A DNA stretch of 64,000 nucleotides from Ketobacter alkanivorans (GCF_002863865.1 NZ_CP022684.1:372001-436000), one strand, 5' to 3'; shown: positions 16,999 through 27,039, counted from the stretch's first letter. Numbers and translations: made by a program. The notes: generated from the sequence alone by a model not told the origin.

Positions 16999-18183
16999 AT
17001 GGCAATCAAATTTTCTGCACAAACTGAACTTGCGCCGGGCGCCGACGTTAACCTCGATAGCGTACGCCACCCGCAATATGGCCGCTACCTCGAAGAGTAC
17101 GTGCCAGGGCAATTATTTGTGCATCCGCGGGGCTTTTCATTCACCCAGTCCAACATCGATTCGTTCTCGCGAACCTATATGCAGTGCAACCCACTGTATT
17201 TGGATTTGGAATACGCTAAGGCACACGGTTTTAACCAGATGCCAGCATCCCCGCAGATGGTATTCAACGTGGTACTGTCGCTGGGCGTTCAGAATGATTC
17301 CGAGAAAGTGATTGCTAATTTGGGCTACTACAACGCCCAGTTCCTGAACCCAGTGTATTCGGGCGATACTGTCCGAGCCATGACCATGGTTGTGGATCGC
17401 AAGGAACGCGGTGCCGACAAACCCGGCATCGTTACCATTCGTACCTTGGGCCTTAATCAACGCGACGAAGTTGTACTGCAGTACGAACGGAAATTGATGG
17501 TGGCCTATCGTGGCGAACGTCTGCCCACTGTACCTGTCGCAGAAGGCCAAGTACCTGCTTTCCCTTGGCAGGAAGATGCATCGGTCAACCTGCCAGAAGC
17601 ACTACCCACCGCTCTGCGCCACGCTACCAAATCGGTTACCGGCTGGAATACCTACGCCGAGGACTTCAGCCCCGGCGATATCATCGTACACAACAACGGC
17701 CGTACCATCAGCGATGAACATTTCGCCCTGACCTACCAGGTTGGCAACACACATCCCCTACATTACGACAAGGTTTTCAGCCAGAGCCTCAGCGGCCCAA
17801 TGAGCGGCAACCCCATTGTGTACGGCGGCTTGGTGTACGCATGGTTAGAAGGTCTGGCCAGCCGCGATCTATCGGAGAACGCAGTTTGGGAGCTAGGCTT
17901 TACAGAGGGCTACCATACGCAACCCGCCTTTGCCGGAGACACCGTATTTGCGTTGACCCGAATATTGGCAGTTGAGGATGCCCCCGCAGAACTGCAAGAT
18001 CACGCCAGCGTGGTGACCCTGCAATTTATTGGCGTTAAAAACATCACGTCGGCTGCGGCATTAGAAAAGCACGGAGCCGATCTGTTTATCAAAGAGAACG
18101 ATAAAAAAGCACTGGGCAAAGATAAAATCACAGACAAAATCTTTGAAATCGAACGCCGTCTAGTGATTAAAAAACGCGGTTAA
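16999..18183 (+). CDS. mch: Mesaconyl-CoA hydratase, double MaoC fold
   Basis: 394 residues with two hot-dog halves (about 20-180 and 215-360). The second carries the hydratase-like sequence VGNTHPLHYDKVF and GNPIVYGG. The EMC enzyme hydrates mesaconyl-CoA to beta-methylmalyl-CoA, the substrate of the lyase step. It is slightly longer than alphaproteobacterial Mch (about 340). It starts 31 bases after mcd with AAGGA upstream. A generic enoyl-CoA hydratase is the alternative; the operon supports Mch. Confidence 0.8.
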   Translation: MAIKFSAQTELAPGADVNLDSVRHPQYGRYLEEYVPGQLFVHPRGFSFTQSNIDSFSRTYMQCNPLYLDLEYAKAHGFNQMPASPQMVFNVVLSLGVQNDSEKVIANLGYYNAQFLNPVYSGDTVRAMTMVVDRKERGADKPGIVTIRTLGLNQRDEVVLQYERKLMVAYRGERLPTVPVAEGQVPAFPWQEDASVNLPEALPTALRHATKSVTGWNTYAEDFSPGDIIVHNNGRTISDEHFALTYQVGNTHPLHYDKVFSQSLSGPMSGNPIVYGGLVYAWLEGLASRDLSENAVWELGFTEGYHTQPAFAGDTVFALTRILAVEDAPAELQDHASVVTLQFIGVKNITSAAALEKHGADLFIKENDKKALGKDKITDKIFEIERRLVIKKRG

Positions 18184-18210
18184 GCCAAGTACAGTTATCT
18201 GGATACCCCT

Positions 18211-20235
18211 ATGAGCGATAAAAAAGAGCACATCATTTACGATCAGGACGGCAAACCCGGCAAAGACCGCCCTTGGATTTTCCGCACCTACGCTGGGCAC
18301 ACTAATGTCCGCGCATCCAACGAACTTTATCGCAGCAATTTGGCGAAAGGCCAAACCGGTCTATCCATCGCCTTTGACTTGGCCACCCAGTGCGGCTACA
18401 GCTCAGATGAGGATATCGCCCGCCCCGAAATCGGTAAGGTCGGCGTACCCATCAATACCCTGGACGATTTCGCCATTCTCTTTGATCAAATGGCCATGGA
18501 TGAAATCAACACCTCCATGACCATTAACGGCACGTCCATGTGGCTACTGTCGCTTTACATTGCCCTGGCCGAAGAGCGCGGCATTGATCTGGCTAAGTTG
18601 CAGGGCACGACCCAAAACGATCTGATCAAAGAGTTCCTGGCACGGGGCACCTACGTGTTTCCGCCGGATCAGTCCATCAAGCTCATCGTGGACATGTACG
18701 AATACTGTTTGAACAACATTCCAAAATGGAACCCATCCAACGTCTGTTCATATCACTTGCAAGAGGCAGGCGCAACGCCGGTTCAGGAACTGGCGTATTC
18801 TCTGGTGACCGCAATCACGGTATTGGATGCCATTAAAGAACGGAATTGTTTCAGCGACGAGGACTTCGAACGTTGCGTAGGGCGGGTATCGTTCTTTGTG
18901 AACGCTGGCATGCGGTTCGTCGAAGAAATGTGCAAAATGCGCGCCTTCACTGAACTTTGGGATGAGATTTGCCAGCAACGGTATGGCGTAAAAAACGCTA
19001 AGTATCGACGCTTCCGCTACGGTGTGCAGGTGAACTCGCTGGGCCTCACAGAAGAGCAGCCCGAGAATAATGCGTGGCGCATCTTAATAGAAGCATTGGG
19101 TGTCACGCTTTCTCGCAATGCACGATGCCGGGCACTGCAGCTACCGGCATGGAATGAGGCGCTCTCCCTGCCCCGCCCCTGGGATCAGCAATGGTCCCTG
19201 CGTCTGCAGCAGATTCTGGCCTACGAAACCGATTTGCTGGAATACCCAGACCTGTTCGACGGATCTCTGGTGGTGGAATCCAAAGTAAATGACCTTAAAA
19301 CCAAGGCCAAAGCTGAAATTCAAAAAATTCTCGATGCCGGCGGTGGTGTAGAAGCCATCAAGACCGGATACATGAAGTCTCAACTGGTGATTTCACAATC
19401 CGAGCGCATGGCAAAAATCAACACCGGCGAACAAATTGTTGTTGGCAAAAATCGTTGGGCCGATGGCATCGCCTCACCCCTGCTGGATGCCGCCGACGGT
19501 GGTGTGTTCAAAGTAGACCCAGACTCAGCCGCTGAAACGATTAACGCATTGCTGGAAACCAAAGCCAAACGTGACAACAGCAAAGTGGAAGCCTGCCTGA
19601 AACAGCTGATGGACGACGCCAAAGCTGGCAAGAACCTGATGGCAGCGTCAATCGCGTGCGCCCATGCCCGCGTATCCACTGGCGAATGGTCAGCCACTCT
19701 GCGTGAGGTGTACGGCGAGTATCGACCACCTACTGGCGTAGAAGGTCAAACCCTCTCACTGGAAAACGACAAGCTGCAAACGGTGCGCGAAAAAGTAGCG
19801 AAGTTTATGGAAGAGTTTGGTCATCGACCCCGCATTGTTGTTGGCAAGCCAGGCCTGGATGGGCACTCCAACGGTGCAGAAATGATTTCTGTAGCCGCCC
19901 GTCACGCCGGTTTTGATGTGATTTACTTTGGCATCCGCTTGAGTGCGGTGGATATTGTGCAGTCCGCCATTGAAGAGGATGTCGACGTTATTGGCATCTC
20001 CTTATTGTCAGGCTCTCACAACGAAATCATCGAACAGTTGATGCAGGAGTTGGACAAAGAAGGTGCCAAAGATGCAATACCGGTCATATTGGGAGGCATC
20101 ATCCCCCAGGCAGACATACCCGAACTGCACAAAAAAGGCATCCGACAAGTGTTCACACCCAAGGATTACGACCTGATGGACATCATGAATACCATCATGG
20201 ACATCGTTATGGAAAACAAACAGCGTAACGCCTAA
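18211..20235 (+). CDS. ecm: Ethylmalonyl-CoA mutase (MeaA type)
   Basis: 674 residues, a single-chain cobalamin mutase. The N-terminal barrel has RPWIFRTYAGHTNVRASNEL, LPAWNEAL and PWDQQWSLRLQQILAYE. The C-terminal B12 domain has KPGLDGHSNGAEM with the cobalt-ligating His at about residue 552, then LLSGSHNEI and LGGIIPQ. The RTYAGH motif and overall similarity to remembered MeaA/Ecm sequences separate it from methylmalonyl-CoA mutase. It isomerises (2R)-ethylmalonyl-CoA to methylsuccinyl-CoA, the substrate of mcd. It needs adenosylcobalamin and MeaB-type repair, supplied by the next gene. Confidence 0.92.
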   Translation: MSDKKEHIIYDQDGKPGKDRPWIFRTYAGHTNVRASNELYRSNLAKGQTGLSIAFDLATQCGYSSDEDIARPEIGKVGVPINTLDDFAILFDQMAMDEINTSMTINGTSMWLLSLYIALAEERGIDLAKLQGTTQNDLIKEFLARGTYVFPPDQSIKLIVDMYEYCLNNIPKWNPSNVCSYHLQEAGATPVQELAYSLVTAITVLDAIKERNCFSDEDFERCVGRVSFFVNAGMRFVEEMCKMRAFTELWDEICQQRYGVKNAKYRRFRYGVQVNSLGLTEEQPENNAWRILIEALGVTLSRNARCRALQLPAWNEALSLPRPWDQQWSLRLQQILAYETDLLEYPDLFDGSLVVESKVNDLKTKAKAEIQKILDAGGGVEAIKTGYMKSQLVISQSERMAKINTGEQIVVGKNRWADGIASPLLDAADGGVFKVDPDSAAETINALLETKAKRDNSKVEACLKQLMDDAKAGKNLMAASIACAHARVSTGEWSATLREVYGEYRPPTGVEGQTLSLENDKLQTVREKVAKFMEEFGHRPRIVVGKPGLDGHSNGAEMISVAARHAGFDVIYFGIRLSAVDIVQSAIEEDVDVIGISLLSGSHNEIIEQLMQELDKEGAKDAIPVILGGIIPQADIPELHKKGIRQVFTPKDYDLMDIMNTIMDIVMENKQRNA

Positions 20236-20253
20236 CCGCAACGCTATTTTCCT

Positions 20254-21264
20254 ATGGGTGATCAAGCGCAAACCAAACCACTGGAGCAAGCCTGGGTAGA
20301 AAAACTGACCCAGGCTCGCTCTCTAAAAAAATGGCCATTAGCCAAGCTCATCAGCCTGTTCGAGAGCAAACTGCCCGAAAGCGCAGCCAAGCGACAGGCG
20401 ATCCACCACTACATCAGAAACAACCCAGATCAGTTCTTACGCAAAGCGACAATCCTTGGATTCACCGGTACACCCGGTGCTGGCAAGTCTTCTTTAATCG
20501 CTGAGCTGTGTCGCAAACTAATGACCATGGACACCAACATCACTATCGCAGTGTTGGCGATCGATCCATCCAGCCAGGTTTCCGGGGGCTCCATTCTGGG
20601 TGACCGCACCCGTATGCATTACGGTAAAAAAGAAGAGCGTTTGTTCTTTCGATCCCAGGCATCCAACCTCGAATTAGGCGGAGTAACAGAAGCGACGTTT
20701 CAGGCCTGTCGCGTTTTACGACACCTTTTTGATTACATCATCATTGAAACCGTGGGCATTGGGCAGAACGAAATCGACATTCAATACATGACGGATCACA
20801 CGTTTCTGGTCATGCAGCCACTGGCTGGCGACCAAATCCAATTTATGAAATGTGGCATTATGGAGATTCCCGACAGTTTTATAGTGAATAAATGTGATGA
20901 GGAAAAGCTGGCCAGAAGCAGCTATCACATGCTGAGGAGTTCACTGAAACAAGCAAAACTGGTGGATTTGCATGCTGACGATGACTATCAACAGTCTGCA
21001 AAGGATCACATATTCTTAACCAGTGCCCTGAAAGGGAAAGGCATCGACGAGTTGGCCAATCACATCCTGGCCACCAAACCCATCCGGCCGTGGCAACAGG
21101 CAGAAACCTTTTACCTTAAGAAAAGCATTCAACGCAGGTATGGTGAATTCGGGCTCGAGTTAATCACTAATCGTGAAAGTATGCAGCGTGAACAAGATGA
21201 TGTTTACAGCTACGAAGAACAAGAGCAGATGGCACTTCGGCTAATCCAATCTCATCTGAAATAG
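20254..21264 (+). CDS. meaB: MeaB/ArgK-type G-protein chaperone of the mutase
   Basis: 336 residues. Walker A GTPGAGKSS at 72-80, switch-like DPSSQVSGGSILGDRTRM, ETVGIGQNE and NKCDEEK mark the MeaB GTPase family. It loads and protects adenosylcobalamin in the adjacent mutase. It lies 18 bases after ecm with no evident ribosome-binding site of its own, so coupled translation is likely. It is the last gene of the operon and ends 3 bases from the convergent hydrolase gene with no terminator between. Confidence 0.93.
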   Translation: MGDQAQTKPLEQAWVEKLTQARSLKKWPLAKLISLFESKLPESAAKRQAIHHYIRNNPDQFLRKATILGFTGTPGAGKSSLIAELCRKLMTMDTNITIAVLAIDPSSQVSGGSILGDRTRMHYGKKEERLFFRSQASNLELGGVTEATFQACRVLRHLFDYIIIETVGIGQNEIDIQYMTDHTFLVMQPLAGDQIQFMKCGIMEIPDSFIVNKCDEEKLARSSYHMLRSSLKQAKLVDLHADDDYQQSAKDHIFLTSALKGKGIDELANHILATKPIRPWQQAETFYLKKSIQRRYGEFGLELITNRESMQREQDDVYSYEEQEQMALRLIQSHLK

Positions 21265-21267
21265 AAC

Positions 21268-22122
21268 TTACTTTTCCAGAAACTGCCTGACAACTGAAAC
21301 CACGGGTTTGTAGGTGGTTGGCTCCAAATGCAGATGGTGATTACCATCAAGATCCACATGCTCCAGCCCAGGTATCAGACTGGCTCGTTTCGCCAGAATA
21401 TCATTGGCCGCAAAAAAGCTGTGTCTACCCGTTACCAGCAAAGCAGGCATGCATAATTTCTTAAGATACGCCCGAACCATATCCTCAGTGAGCCGAATCG
21501 CAGAAGACATCTTCAGCCTCGGGTCTGAACGCCAGGTAAACCCACCGGCCACCTCCTGCAGCCCGCGACCACACAAACTCATGGAGGCCTCGTAACTGAT
21601 ACCTCCAATCCCCTTCATGCGGGCTTGCACCGCCTCTTCTCTGGTTTCGTAAACAGGTTTACGTTTGGCTCCGGCCTTGCGCATATCCGCGACTGCCGTT
21701 CTTAATATACTAGGGGCATCCGCCGGAGCGCTGGTATTGGTGCCAATGCCCTCGATTAAGATCAGTTTCTGAACTCGTTCAGGAAAGGCACCGGCCAGCA
21801 TAGTGGATACACCAGCGCCCATGGAATGGCCCATTAGAATAAAGCGCTCCAGCTCCAAACCGTCAGCCAAACCGATAACATCATCGATGTTATCAAGCAT
21901 GTGATAACGTATACCTTCAGGGCGGTGAGAACTGAAGCCGTGGCCGACAAAATCCAATGCAATTATTCTGTAATCCGACAGCATCGGTGCCAGTCGATCG
22001 TAGGTCGCAGCGTTATCCAGCCAGCCATGCAACGCGATGATGGCAGGCTTGTCTGCGTCACCCCACTGCTTTGCTGCCAACTCATGCCCAGCAACGTCGA
22101 TTCGTATTTCTTCAGTCAGCAT
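21268..22122 (-). CDS. Alpha/beta hydrolase
   Basis: 284 residues. Oxyanion-region LHGWLDNAATYDRLAPML, nucleophile elbow GHSMGAG with Ser100, and a C-terminal NHHLHLEP that could hold the catalytic His. It resembles serine hydrolases of the MEST/ABHD family; substrate unknown. It overlaps the upstream hydrolase gene by 11 bases, and the pair follows the acyl-CoA ligase on the same strand, hinting at lipid or ester metabolism. Confidence 0.85.
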   Translation of the reverse strand: MLTEEIRIDVAGHELAAKQWGDADKPAIIALHGWLDNAATYDRLAPMLSDYRIIALDFVGHGFSSHRPEGIRYHMLDNIDDVIGLADGLELERFILMGHSMGAGVSTMLAGAFPERVQKLILIEGIGTNTSAPADAPSILRTAVADMRKAGAKRKPVYETREEAVQARMKGIGGISYEASMSLCGRGLQEVAGGFTWRSDPRLKMSSAIRLTEDMVRAYLKKLCMPALLVTGRHSFFAANDILAKRASLIPGLEHVDLDGNHHLHLEPTTYKPVVSVVRQFLEK

Positions 22123-22894
22123 GGTTAAGACCGCCTATAAATTCATGGATCAATGACACCGTGAGGTCTGGTTGCTGTAGTGGATACATATGCTGTCCAT
22201 CAATGGTTTGACGCTCGATACCAAAGTATTGGCAGAATGGCTCGATACAACGGGCAAACGACGCATCACTCTGTTTAGCGTAAATCACCTTGATGGGCAC
22301 CGTGGGGCGTGTACAGGATTTCAGGTTATCAGGAGTGGTGCGAAATATAGCTACTTCGGTATCAACACCAATGGACAGTTTAACAGATCCTTTATCAGCT
22401 GGCTCAATTACCGAGTCACAAAATGCTTCGAAGCAGCGAGGCTCAAACTGAAACAGCTTTTTAGAGGCAAAGTATTCTATAGCCGCATCCCGATCAGGCC
22501 AGCTGGATCGACGGTGCTTGGATTTTCCGGCCGGTGTAATATCATCGATTTTACCAATCAATTTAGCCAGTTTAACGCCCCAACCCAATCGCCCCCATAT
22601 CAAAGGCGGATCCAGCATCAACACTCCCCGAAACAGATCCGGGCGCTTAGATGCTGCAATAAAAGTGAGAATCGCCCCTAATGAATGGCCTATTCCGAGC
22701 ACCGGCTCATTCGCATTTTGCGCAACAAAATGAATCATCTCATCAGCAAGATGAACCCAATTATTGGTAACAGGGAACGCAGGATCAAGCCCATAACTGG
22801 CGTTATACATTACATGATGTGGTGCAAGCTGTTCAAACAAAGGCTTGTAACTGGCGGCAGGAATGCCGTTGGCATGAGCAAAATTGATTAACAT
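22112..22894 (-). CDS. Alpha/beta hydrolase
   Basis: 260 residues, N-terminal FAHANGIPAASYKPLFEQL and elbow GIGHSLGA with Ser71; a late DGQHMYPLQQP offers the catalytic His. This family is common next to fatty-acid genes in Pseudomonadales. It overlaps the following hydrolase by 11 bases, so both are probably translated together. No signal peptide, so cytoplasmic. Substrate unknown. Confidence 0.85.
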   Translation of the reverse strand: MLINFAHANGIPAASYKPLFEQLAPHHVMYNASYGLDPAFPVTNNWVHLADEMIHFVAQNANEPVLGIGHSLGAILTFIAASKRPDLFRGVLMLDPPLIWGRLGWGVKLAKLIGKIDDITPAGKSKHRRSSWPDRDAAIEYFASKKLFQFEPRCFEAFCDSVIEPADKGSVKLSIGVDTEVAIFRTTPDNLKSCTRPTVPIKVIYAKQSDASFARCIEPFCQYFGIERQTIDGQHMYPLQQPDLTVSLIHEFIGGLNHAD

Positions 22895-22946
22895 ACTGCG
22901 CCTTACGTAACTATCACAACACCGAATACGACACCAAAAGCAACGA

Positions 22947-22974
22947 GGGGCGACACAGATAACTGAGCCGCCCC
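22947..22974 (-). terminator. Possible terminator or pause hairpin after acyl-CoA ligase
   Basis: GGGGCG (22947-22952) and CGCCCC (22969-22974) pair across 16 bases, located between the ligase stop and the hydrolase start. On the reverse strand it is followed by TCGTTGCTTTT, a weak T tract. Confidence 0.3.
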
Positions 22975-22996
22975 GGCACCGCTTTAGTCAGAAGGA

Positions 22997-24706
22997 TCAC
23001 TCCCACTGAACTTTATCTTTTGAATCGTACCAGTTCTCGATACGATCTTCATAACGCGATTCCAATACGTTACGTTTGATCTTGAGCGTTGGCGTCATGA
23101 TGCCATTCTCAATGGACCACTCGCCATTTGCCACCACGATGGTTTTTAACTTCTCGTGTGGATCCAACTGGGCATTCACTCGATCATAGAGTTGCAGTAA
23201 ATCCTGATGTATTTGCTCGCGGCTCGCCCCATTCTTCAGTGCTGCCAAATCTGCCTCCGCCAAAGCCACCAACGCAATGGGCTGCGGCATAGCATTGCCT
23301 ACCACGCAGCATTGTTCAACGTGCGCATCGGCCAGTAATTTGGATTCAATAGGAAACGGGGCAACATACTTGCCTTTACTGGTTTTGAATATCTCTTTGA
23401 TACGGCCTGTGATTTTCAAGCTACCATCGGGCTCGACAACCCCCACGTCACCAGTACGAAGAAATCCTTCTTCGTTCAATGATTCACGCGTTTTTTCAGG
23501 TTCTTTGTAGTATCCGACCATAGTGGTTGGCGAGCGCACCAGGATTTCACCACCATCCCCTATTTTTACTTCAACTGTAGGGTTAGCCTGCCCCACATAC
23601 CCTACCCGGCCCATTCCCTGACGCGAACTATGGGAGTACCCCATGTTCTCGGTCATTCCGTAAACCTCAAGAATCTCAATGCCCAATTTCTTGTACCAGT
23701 CCAATAACGAACCTGATATGGGCGCTGCACCGCTAAAGGCAAGACGTGCGTCATCCAGGCCAATCGCCTCACGCAACTTTTTCTTGATAGCGCCCGAGAC
23801 CAAAGGCACTTTCAACAAAAAATTCAGTTTACGCTCATCCATTTTGGCAAAAATACCCGCTTGGAACTTGGCCCAAATACGTGGTACGGCGAAAAAAATA
23901 GTCGGGCGGGCGCGCTGTAAGTCCGAAGCAAAGGTATCCAGTGATTCGGCGAAGAACACATGCATGCCTTGGTATAATTGCATCATCTCAACCACCATAC
24001 GCTCCGCCACGTGTGACAAAGGCAAATACGAGAGCACACGATCATCAGAATCCGCCTCGTAAATATTGGCTGCCTGGCTGGCGCCTGACGCAATGCTGTT
24101 AAATGTATGCATCACCCCTTTTGGCATGCCGGTGGTTCCGGAGGTATAAATTATTGTGGCAAGCTCAGTATGGTTTCTGGATGGACTTTCCTGCATCGGC
24201 TCGGTGGATGCAACAATTTCGTCCCAAGTGGGAAATTCGTTGTCCGGGCTGAGAGGAAAACTAATACAAGACACATGCTCTGGCACACCCGCTGCCATGT
24301 CGGGCCAGTCATCGAGCTTACCAACGAACAGATACTTTGACTCGCTGTGTTCCATGATTTGACGGACGCTGTCCGCTGTCAGTGTTGGATACAGAGGCAC
24401 CGAGACGCCGCCTGCCATCCAGATCGCAAGATCCGCCATTATCCAATGGGCACAGTTCTTGGAAATAAGTGCCACATTATCCCCTGGCTGCACACCAATC
24501 TTTTTTAGGTAGGCGGCCATAGAACGGATCTGCTGACCAGCCTCTTGCCAGGTTATATCTGAAATCACCCCATCGCCCAGGGGCTGGGTATAACAAATTT
24601 TCGTGGGGGTGTGCTTTTCCCAGTGATAGAAACGCTCCAGCGGCAGAGGTATGCCTGTGTTGATCTTGACGTCTCTGGCGGGCTTAACTTTGGCGGTAGC
24701 ACTCAT
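22997..24706 (-). CDS. AMP-dependent acyl-CoA ligase (long-chain type)
   Basis: 569 residues of the ANL superfamily. The P-loop-like YTSGTTGMPKGV, the adenine motif EVYGMTENMG, the GDVGVVEPDGSLKITGR hinge and a C-terminal GKYVAPFPIE segment are present. The layout matches FadD15-like long-chain or very-long-chain fatty acyl-CoA synthetases rather than E. coli FadD. It activates a carboxylic acid to its CoA thioester. It heads a reverse operon with two hydrolases. Chain-length or sterol specificity cannot be read. Confidence 0.88.
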   Translation of the reverse strand: MSATAKVKPARDVKINTGIPLPLERFYHWEKHTPTKICYTQPLGDGVISDITWQEAGQQIRSMAAYLKKIGVQPGDNVALISKNCAHWIMADLAIWMAGGVSVPLYPTLTADSVRQIMEHSESKYLFVGKLDDWPDMAAGVPEHVSCISFPLSPDNEFPTWDEIVASTEPMQESPSRNHTELATIIYTSGTTGMPKGVMHTFNSIASGASQAANIYEADSDDRVLSYLPLSHVAERMVVEMMQLYQGMHVFFAESLDTFASDLQRARPTIFFAVPRIWAKFQAGIFAKMDERKLNFLLKVPLVSGAIKKKLREAIGLDDARLAFSGAAPISGSLLDWYKKLGIEILEVYGMTENMGYSHSSRQGMGRVGYVGQANPTVEVKIGDGGEILVRSPTTMVGYYKEPEKTRESLNEEGFLRTGDVGVVEPDGSLKITGRIKEIFKTSKGKYVAPFPIESKLLADAHVEQCCVVGNAMPQPIALVALAEADLAALKNGASREQIHQDLLQLYDRVNAQLDPHEKLKTIVVANGEWSIENGIMTPTLKIKRNVLESRYEDRIENWYDSKDKVQWE

Positions 24707-24815
24707 AGGTCATCTACTCTTTCTTATTTTCCAATTACGATTCAGGGGGGTACAAATAGGCTGTAATTGTTGACTATGAAGGAATGGAGCGTAAAACTCA
24801 ACTTGTCAGAATGGC

Positions 24816-25289
24816 CTAAATAGAGGGGGTATTGTACCAATGCAGATCGGCAGCCCCTAATTCCCAAACATCGGCAGTTACACAAGCGATCGAAGCGGTC
24901 GCCATGGCCATCCCAACCTGCGTATGCCCCTGTGTTAATAAGCTAACCAACAGGCTAACAAACGGATTGTGACTGACTATCATGAGTGGGCCATCAGACA
25001 TGTCCGATAACTTTGCGATGATTTCCCGTGGATTGTCATCCGGGGTAATGTTGGGAGTTGTCTGCACATCCGGCTTAAAACCGTTTTTTTCCAGACCCGA
25101 TAGCACAATAGCGGCAGTCTGTTGAGCGCGCAAATAAGGGCTAACTAGCAGATTGACGGGTGGCTCGGCTATCAGATATTGAACCATCGATGCGGCTTCG
25201 GCTTTGCCCTGCTCCGAGAGAGGGCGCTCTGAGTCGGTGCGTGCTGAACTTTCGGCGTCGCCGTGACGCATAACGTATAACCGGGTCAC
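24816..25289 (-). CDS. sixA: Phosphohistidine phosphatase SixA
   Basis: 157 residues of the histidine phosphatase superfamily; the RHG motif is at residues 8-10 (VMRHGDAE). The short length and conserved ERPLSEQGKAEA and SHNPF blocks fit SixA, which dephosphorylates histidines of phosphotransfer domains. It overlaps the preceding DUF4389 gene by 4 bases and lies in the gpsA operon, as I recall for other Pseudomonadales. Confidence 0.85.
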   Translation of the reverse strand: MTRLYVMRHGDAESSARTDSERPLSEQGKAEAASMVQYLIAEPPVNLLVSPYLRAQQTAAIVLSGLEKNGFKPDVQTTPNITPDDNPREIIAKLSDMSDGPLMIVSHNPFVSLLVSLLTQGHTQVGMAMATASIACVTADVWELGAADLHWYNTPSI

Positions 25290-25567
25290 CGCTTTTTATC
25301 ATCCTGTGCAGGCCATTCGTTGAACGGATAAGGCTTCACATCGGATTTCATCGAAATATAATCAACAATCTGAGACATGTAGAGCCCAAAGCTTGCGCCA
25401 AAGCGCTTCAATTCATCCTGCGCTTGCCCGGAAAGCAGGCGTACGGCAACCTGAATCACACCCAGCCCGATCAACACATAGCCAGCCAAAACAAAAATCA
25501 AATAAAACAGGATCATATACAGCGCAGTTAGGAATAGAGGATCTTTTTCCTGTGGTGATTCATTCAT
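25286..25567 (-). CDS. DUF4389 small membrane protein
   Basis: 93 residues. Two close hydrophobic helices span about residues 12-46, followed by an amphipathic stretch ending in a charged tail. The spacing and the FGASFGLYMSQIVDYISMKSD segment fit DUF4389. It is positioned between gpsA (3 bases upstream) and sixA (4-base overlap). Function unknown. Confidence 0.8.
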   Translation of the reverse strand: MNESPQEKDPLFLTALYMILFYLIFVLAGYVLIGLGVIQVAVRLLSGQAQDELKRFGASFGLYMSQIVDYISMKSDVKPYPFNEWPAQDDKKR

Positions 25568-25570
25568 GGA

Positions 25571-26623
25571 TTAACCCCTTTTTAGGTTCGCCAGCTTGTC
25601 CGGACCGGGCAGCACGAATTCTACATCGCTGTTTTGCTCACCCAGCATTAGCTTTTTGATGACATCCTTCAGCTCTTTGCCTTCAAACAAAATATCATAT
25701 AGCCCATGCACTAATGGCATATAAACTTCTAACTCTTCGGACTGTTTTTTTACAAGCCGAATGGTATTCACACCCTCAGCAGTGCCACCCAATGTGGCCA
25801 GAATATCTTCCAACTGCCTGCCTTGTGCTAATGCGTAACCTACCTGATAATTGCGGCTAAGGGGGGATGTACAGGTAACAAACAGATCCCCTACTCCAGC
25901 CAACCCCAGAAAGGTCATAGGGTTACCCCCCAAGCGGGCAGCAAAACGACTCATTTCTGCCAAGCTACGCGTGATGAGCATGCTCTTGGTGTTTTCACCC
26001 ATACCCAAGGCGGCCGCCATGCCCGACGCAATAGCGTAAATGTTTTTCAGTGCGCCGCCCAGTTCCACCCCAAAGCGATCACTGTTTGCGTAGACACGAA
26101 AATAACCGCAAGAGAGGGTCTGCTGCACCGCCAGACGCACCTCTTCATGCTCACTGGCAATAACCGACCCTGTCAGAGTGCGCTCAGCAACCTCTTTTGC
26201 CAAATTTGGGCCGCTCAACACCCCAATATATTTGCAAGGCGTGTTTTCTTCCAGAATCTGACTCATTAGTTTGAAGCCATCCTCACCAATACCTTTTGTG
26301 GTACTGACCAGAATTTGATCCTCATTCAGCCATTGCGCAGCATCACGCACCACGCTCTGAAAGGCTTTACTGGGGATAGCAACAAACAATAGGTCGGCAC
26401 TGACAACTGCGGTTTCAAGGCATGTTGTGGGTATTATTGAGGGGTTGAGCTTTTTACCCGGCAAATAGCGGGTGTTCTCGTGAATTGTAGCGATATCATG
26501 GACAGTGTCTTGATTACGCATCCACAGTCGCACTTGGTGTCCATTGTCGGCAAGAATGTTGGCGATCGACGTGCCGAAGCTGCCTCCGCCCAACACGGCA
26601 ACCTTTTTAGCATCGGAGTTCAT
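25571..26623 (-). CDS. gpsA: Glycerol-3-phosphate dehydrogenase [NAD(P)+]
   Basis: 350 residues. The Rossmann motif is [10 protein letters not shown] near residue 12. [14 protein letters not shown], the catalytic-Lys region [15 protein letters not shown] and [10 protein letters not shown] are intact. It reduces dihydroxyacetone phosphate to sn-glycerol-3-phosphate for phospholipid synthesis. It follows a small conserved gene by 12 bases and is followed by DUF4389 and sixA, forming a four-gene operon. Confidence 0.96.
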   Translation of the reverse strand: MNSDAKKVAVLGGGSFGTSIANILADNGHQVRLWMRNQDTVHDIATIHENTRYLPGKKLNPSIIPTTCLETAVVSADLLFVAIPSKAFQSVVRDAAQWLNEDQILVSTTKGIGEDGFKLMSQILEENTPCKYIGVLSGPNLAKEVAERTLTGSVIASEHEEVRLAVQQTLSCGYFRVYANSDRFGVELGGALKNIYAIASGMAAALGMGENTKSMLITRSLAEMSRFAARLGGNPMTFLGLAGVGDLFVTCTSPLSRNYQVGYALAQGRQLEDILATLGGTAEGVNTIRLVKKQSEELEVYMPLVHGLYDILFEGKELKDVIKKLMLGEQNSDVEFVLPGPDKLANLKRG

Positions 26624-26635
26624 GCAAGCATCCAG

Positions 26636-26959
26636 TTAAGATAAAATCCAACGTTTCAAACCAAATTCAGAGTACAAAAATTCTTTGGTACCCGACGGGC
26701 CTGACAACTCCAGTTTGACTGGGCCTTCATTAGATTCAACAACCAAGGACATGCGCATGAACGGATTCATTACACGCTCCACCTGCATCAGTTGAGCTGC
26801 AGGTTGCACTGCCTGAGGCTCTCTGCCAAAGACCAGTGTGTAACCCTCATCCATTTCCTGAACCGATTTGATCAGATCCAGAACAACAGACAGCAGCGGC
26901 TCCCGCAGTTCCTCGGCAGCTTCTCTTGTAAGCGGGTAAGTTATTGAATAATCGACCAC
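26636..26959 (-). CDS. Conserved hypothetical protein upstream of gpsA
   Basis: 107 residues, soluble, with alternating hydrophobic strands and no signal or membrane segment. I recall a similar small gene before gpsA in Pseudomonas, so it is probably real and co-transcribed. A GGGGAGG sequence stands upstream of the ATG. Function unknown. Confidence 0.7.
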   Translation of the reverse strand: MVDYSITYPLTREAAEELREPLLSVVLDLIKSVQEMDEGYTLVFGREPQAVQPAAQLMQVERVMNPFMRMSLVVESNEGPVKLELSGPSGTKEFLYSEFGLKRWILS

Positions 26960-27039
26960 ATTGCCTCCCCTTCTTTGCTAATTACTCAAAACATCATAAC
27001 AGGGTTACGCAAAGATGGAACGGAGAGAAACAAGAAATA

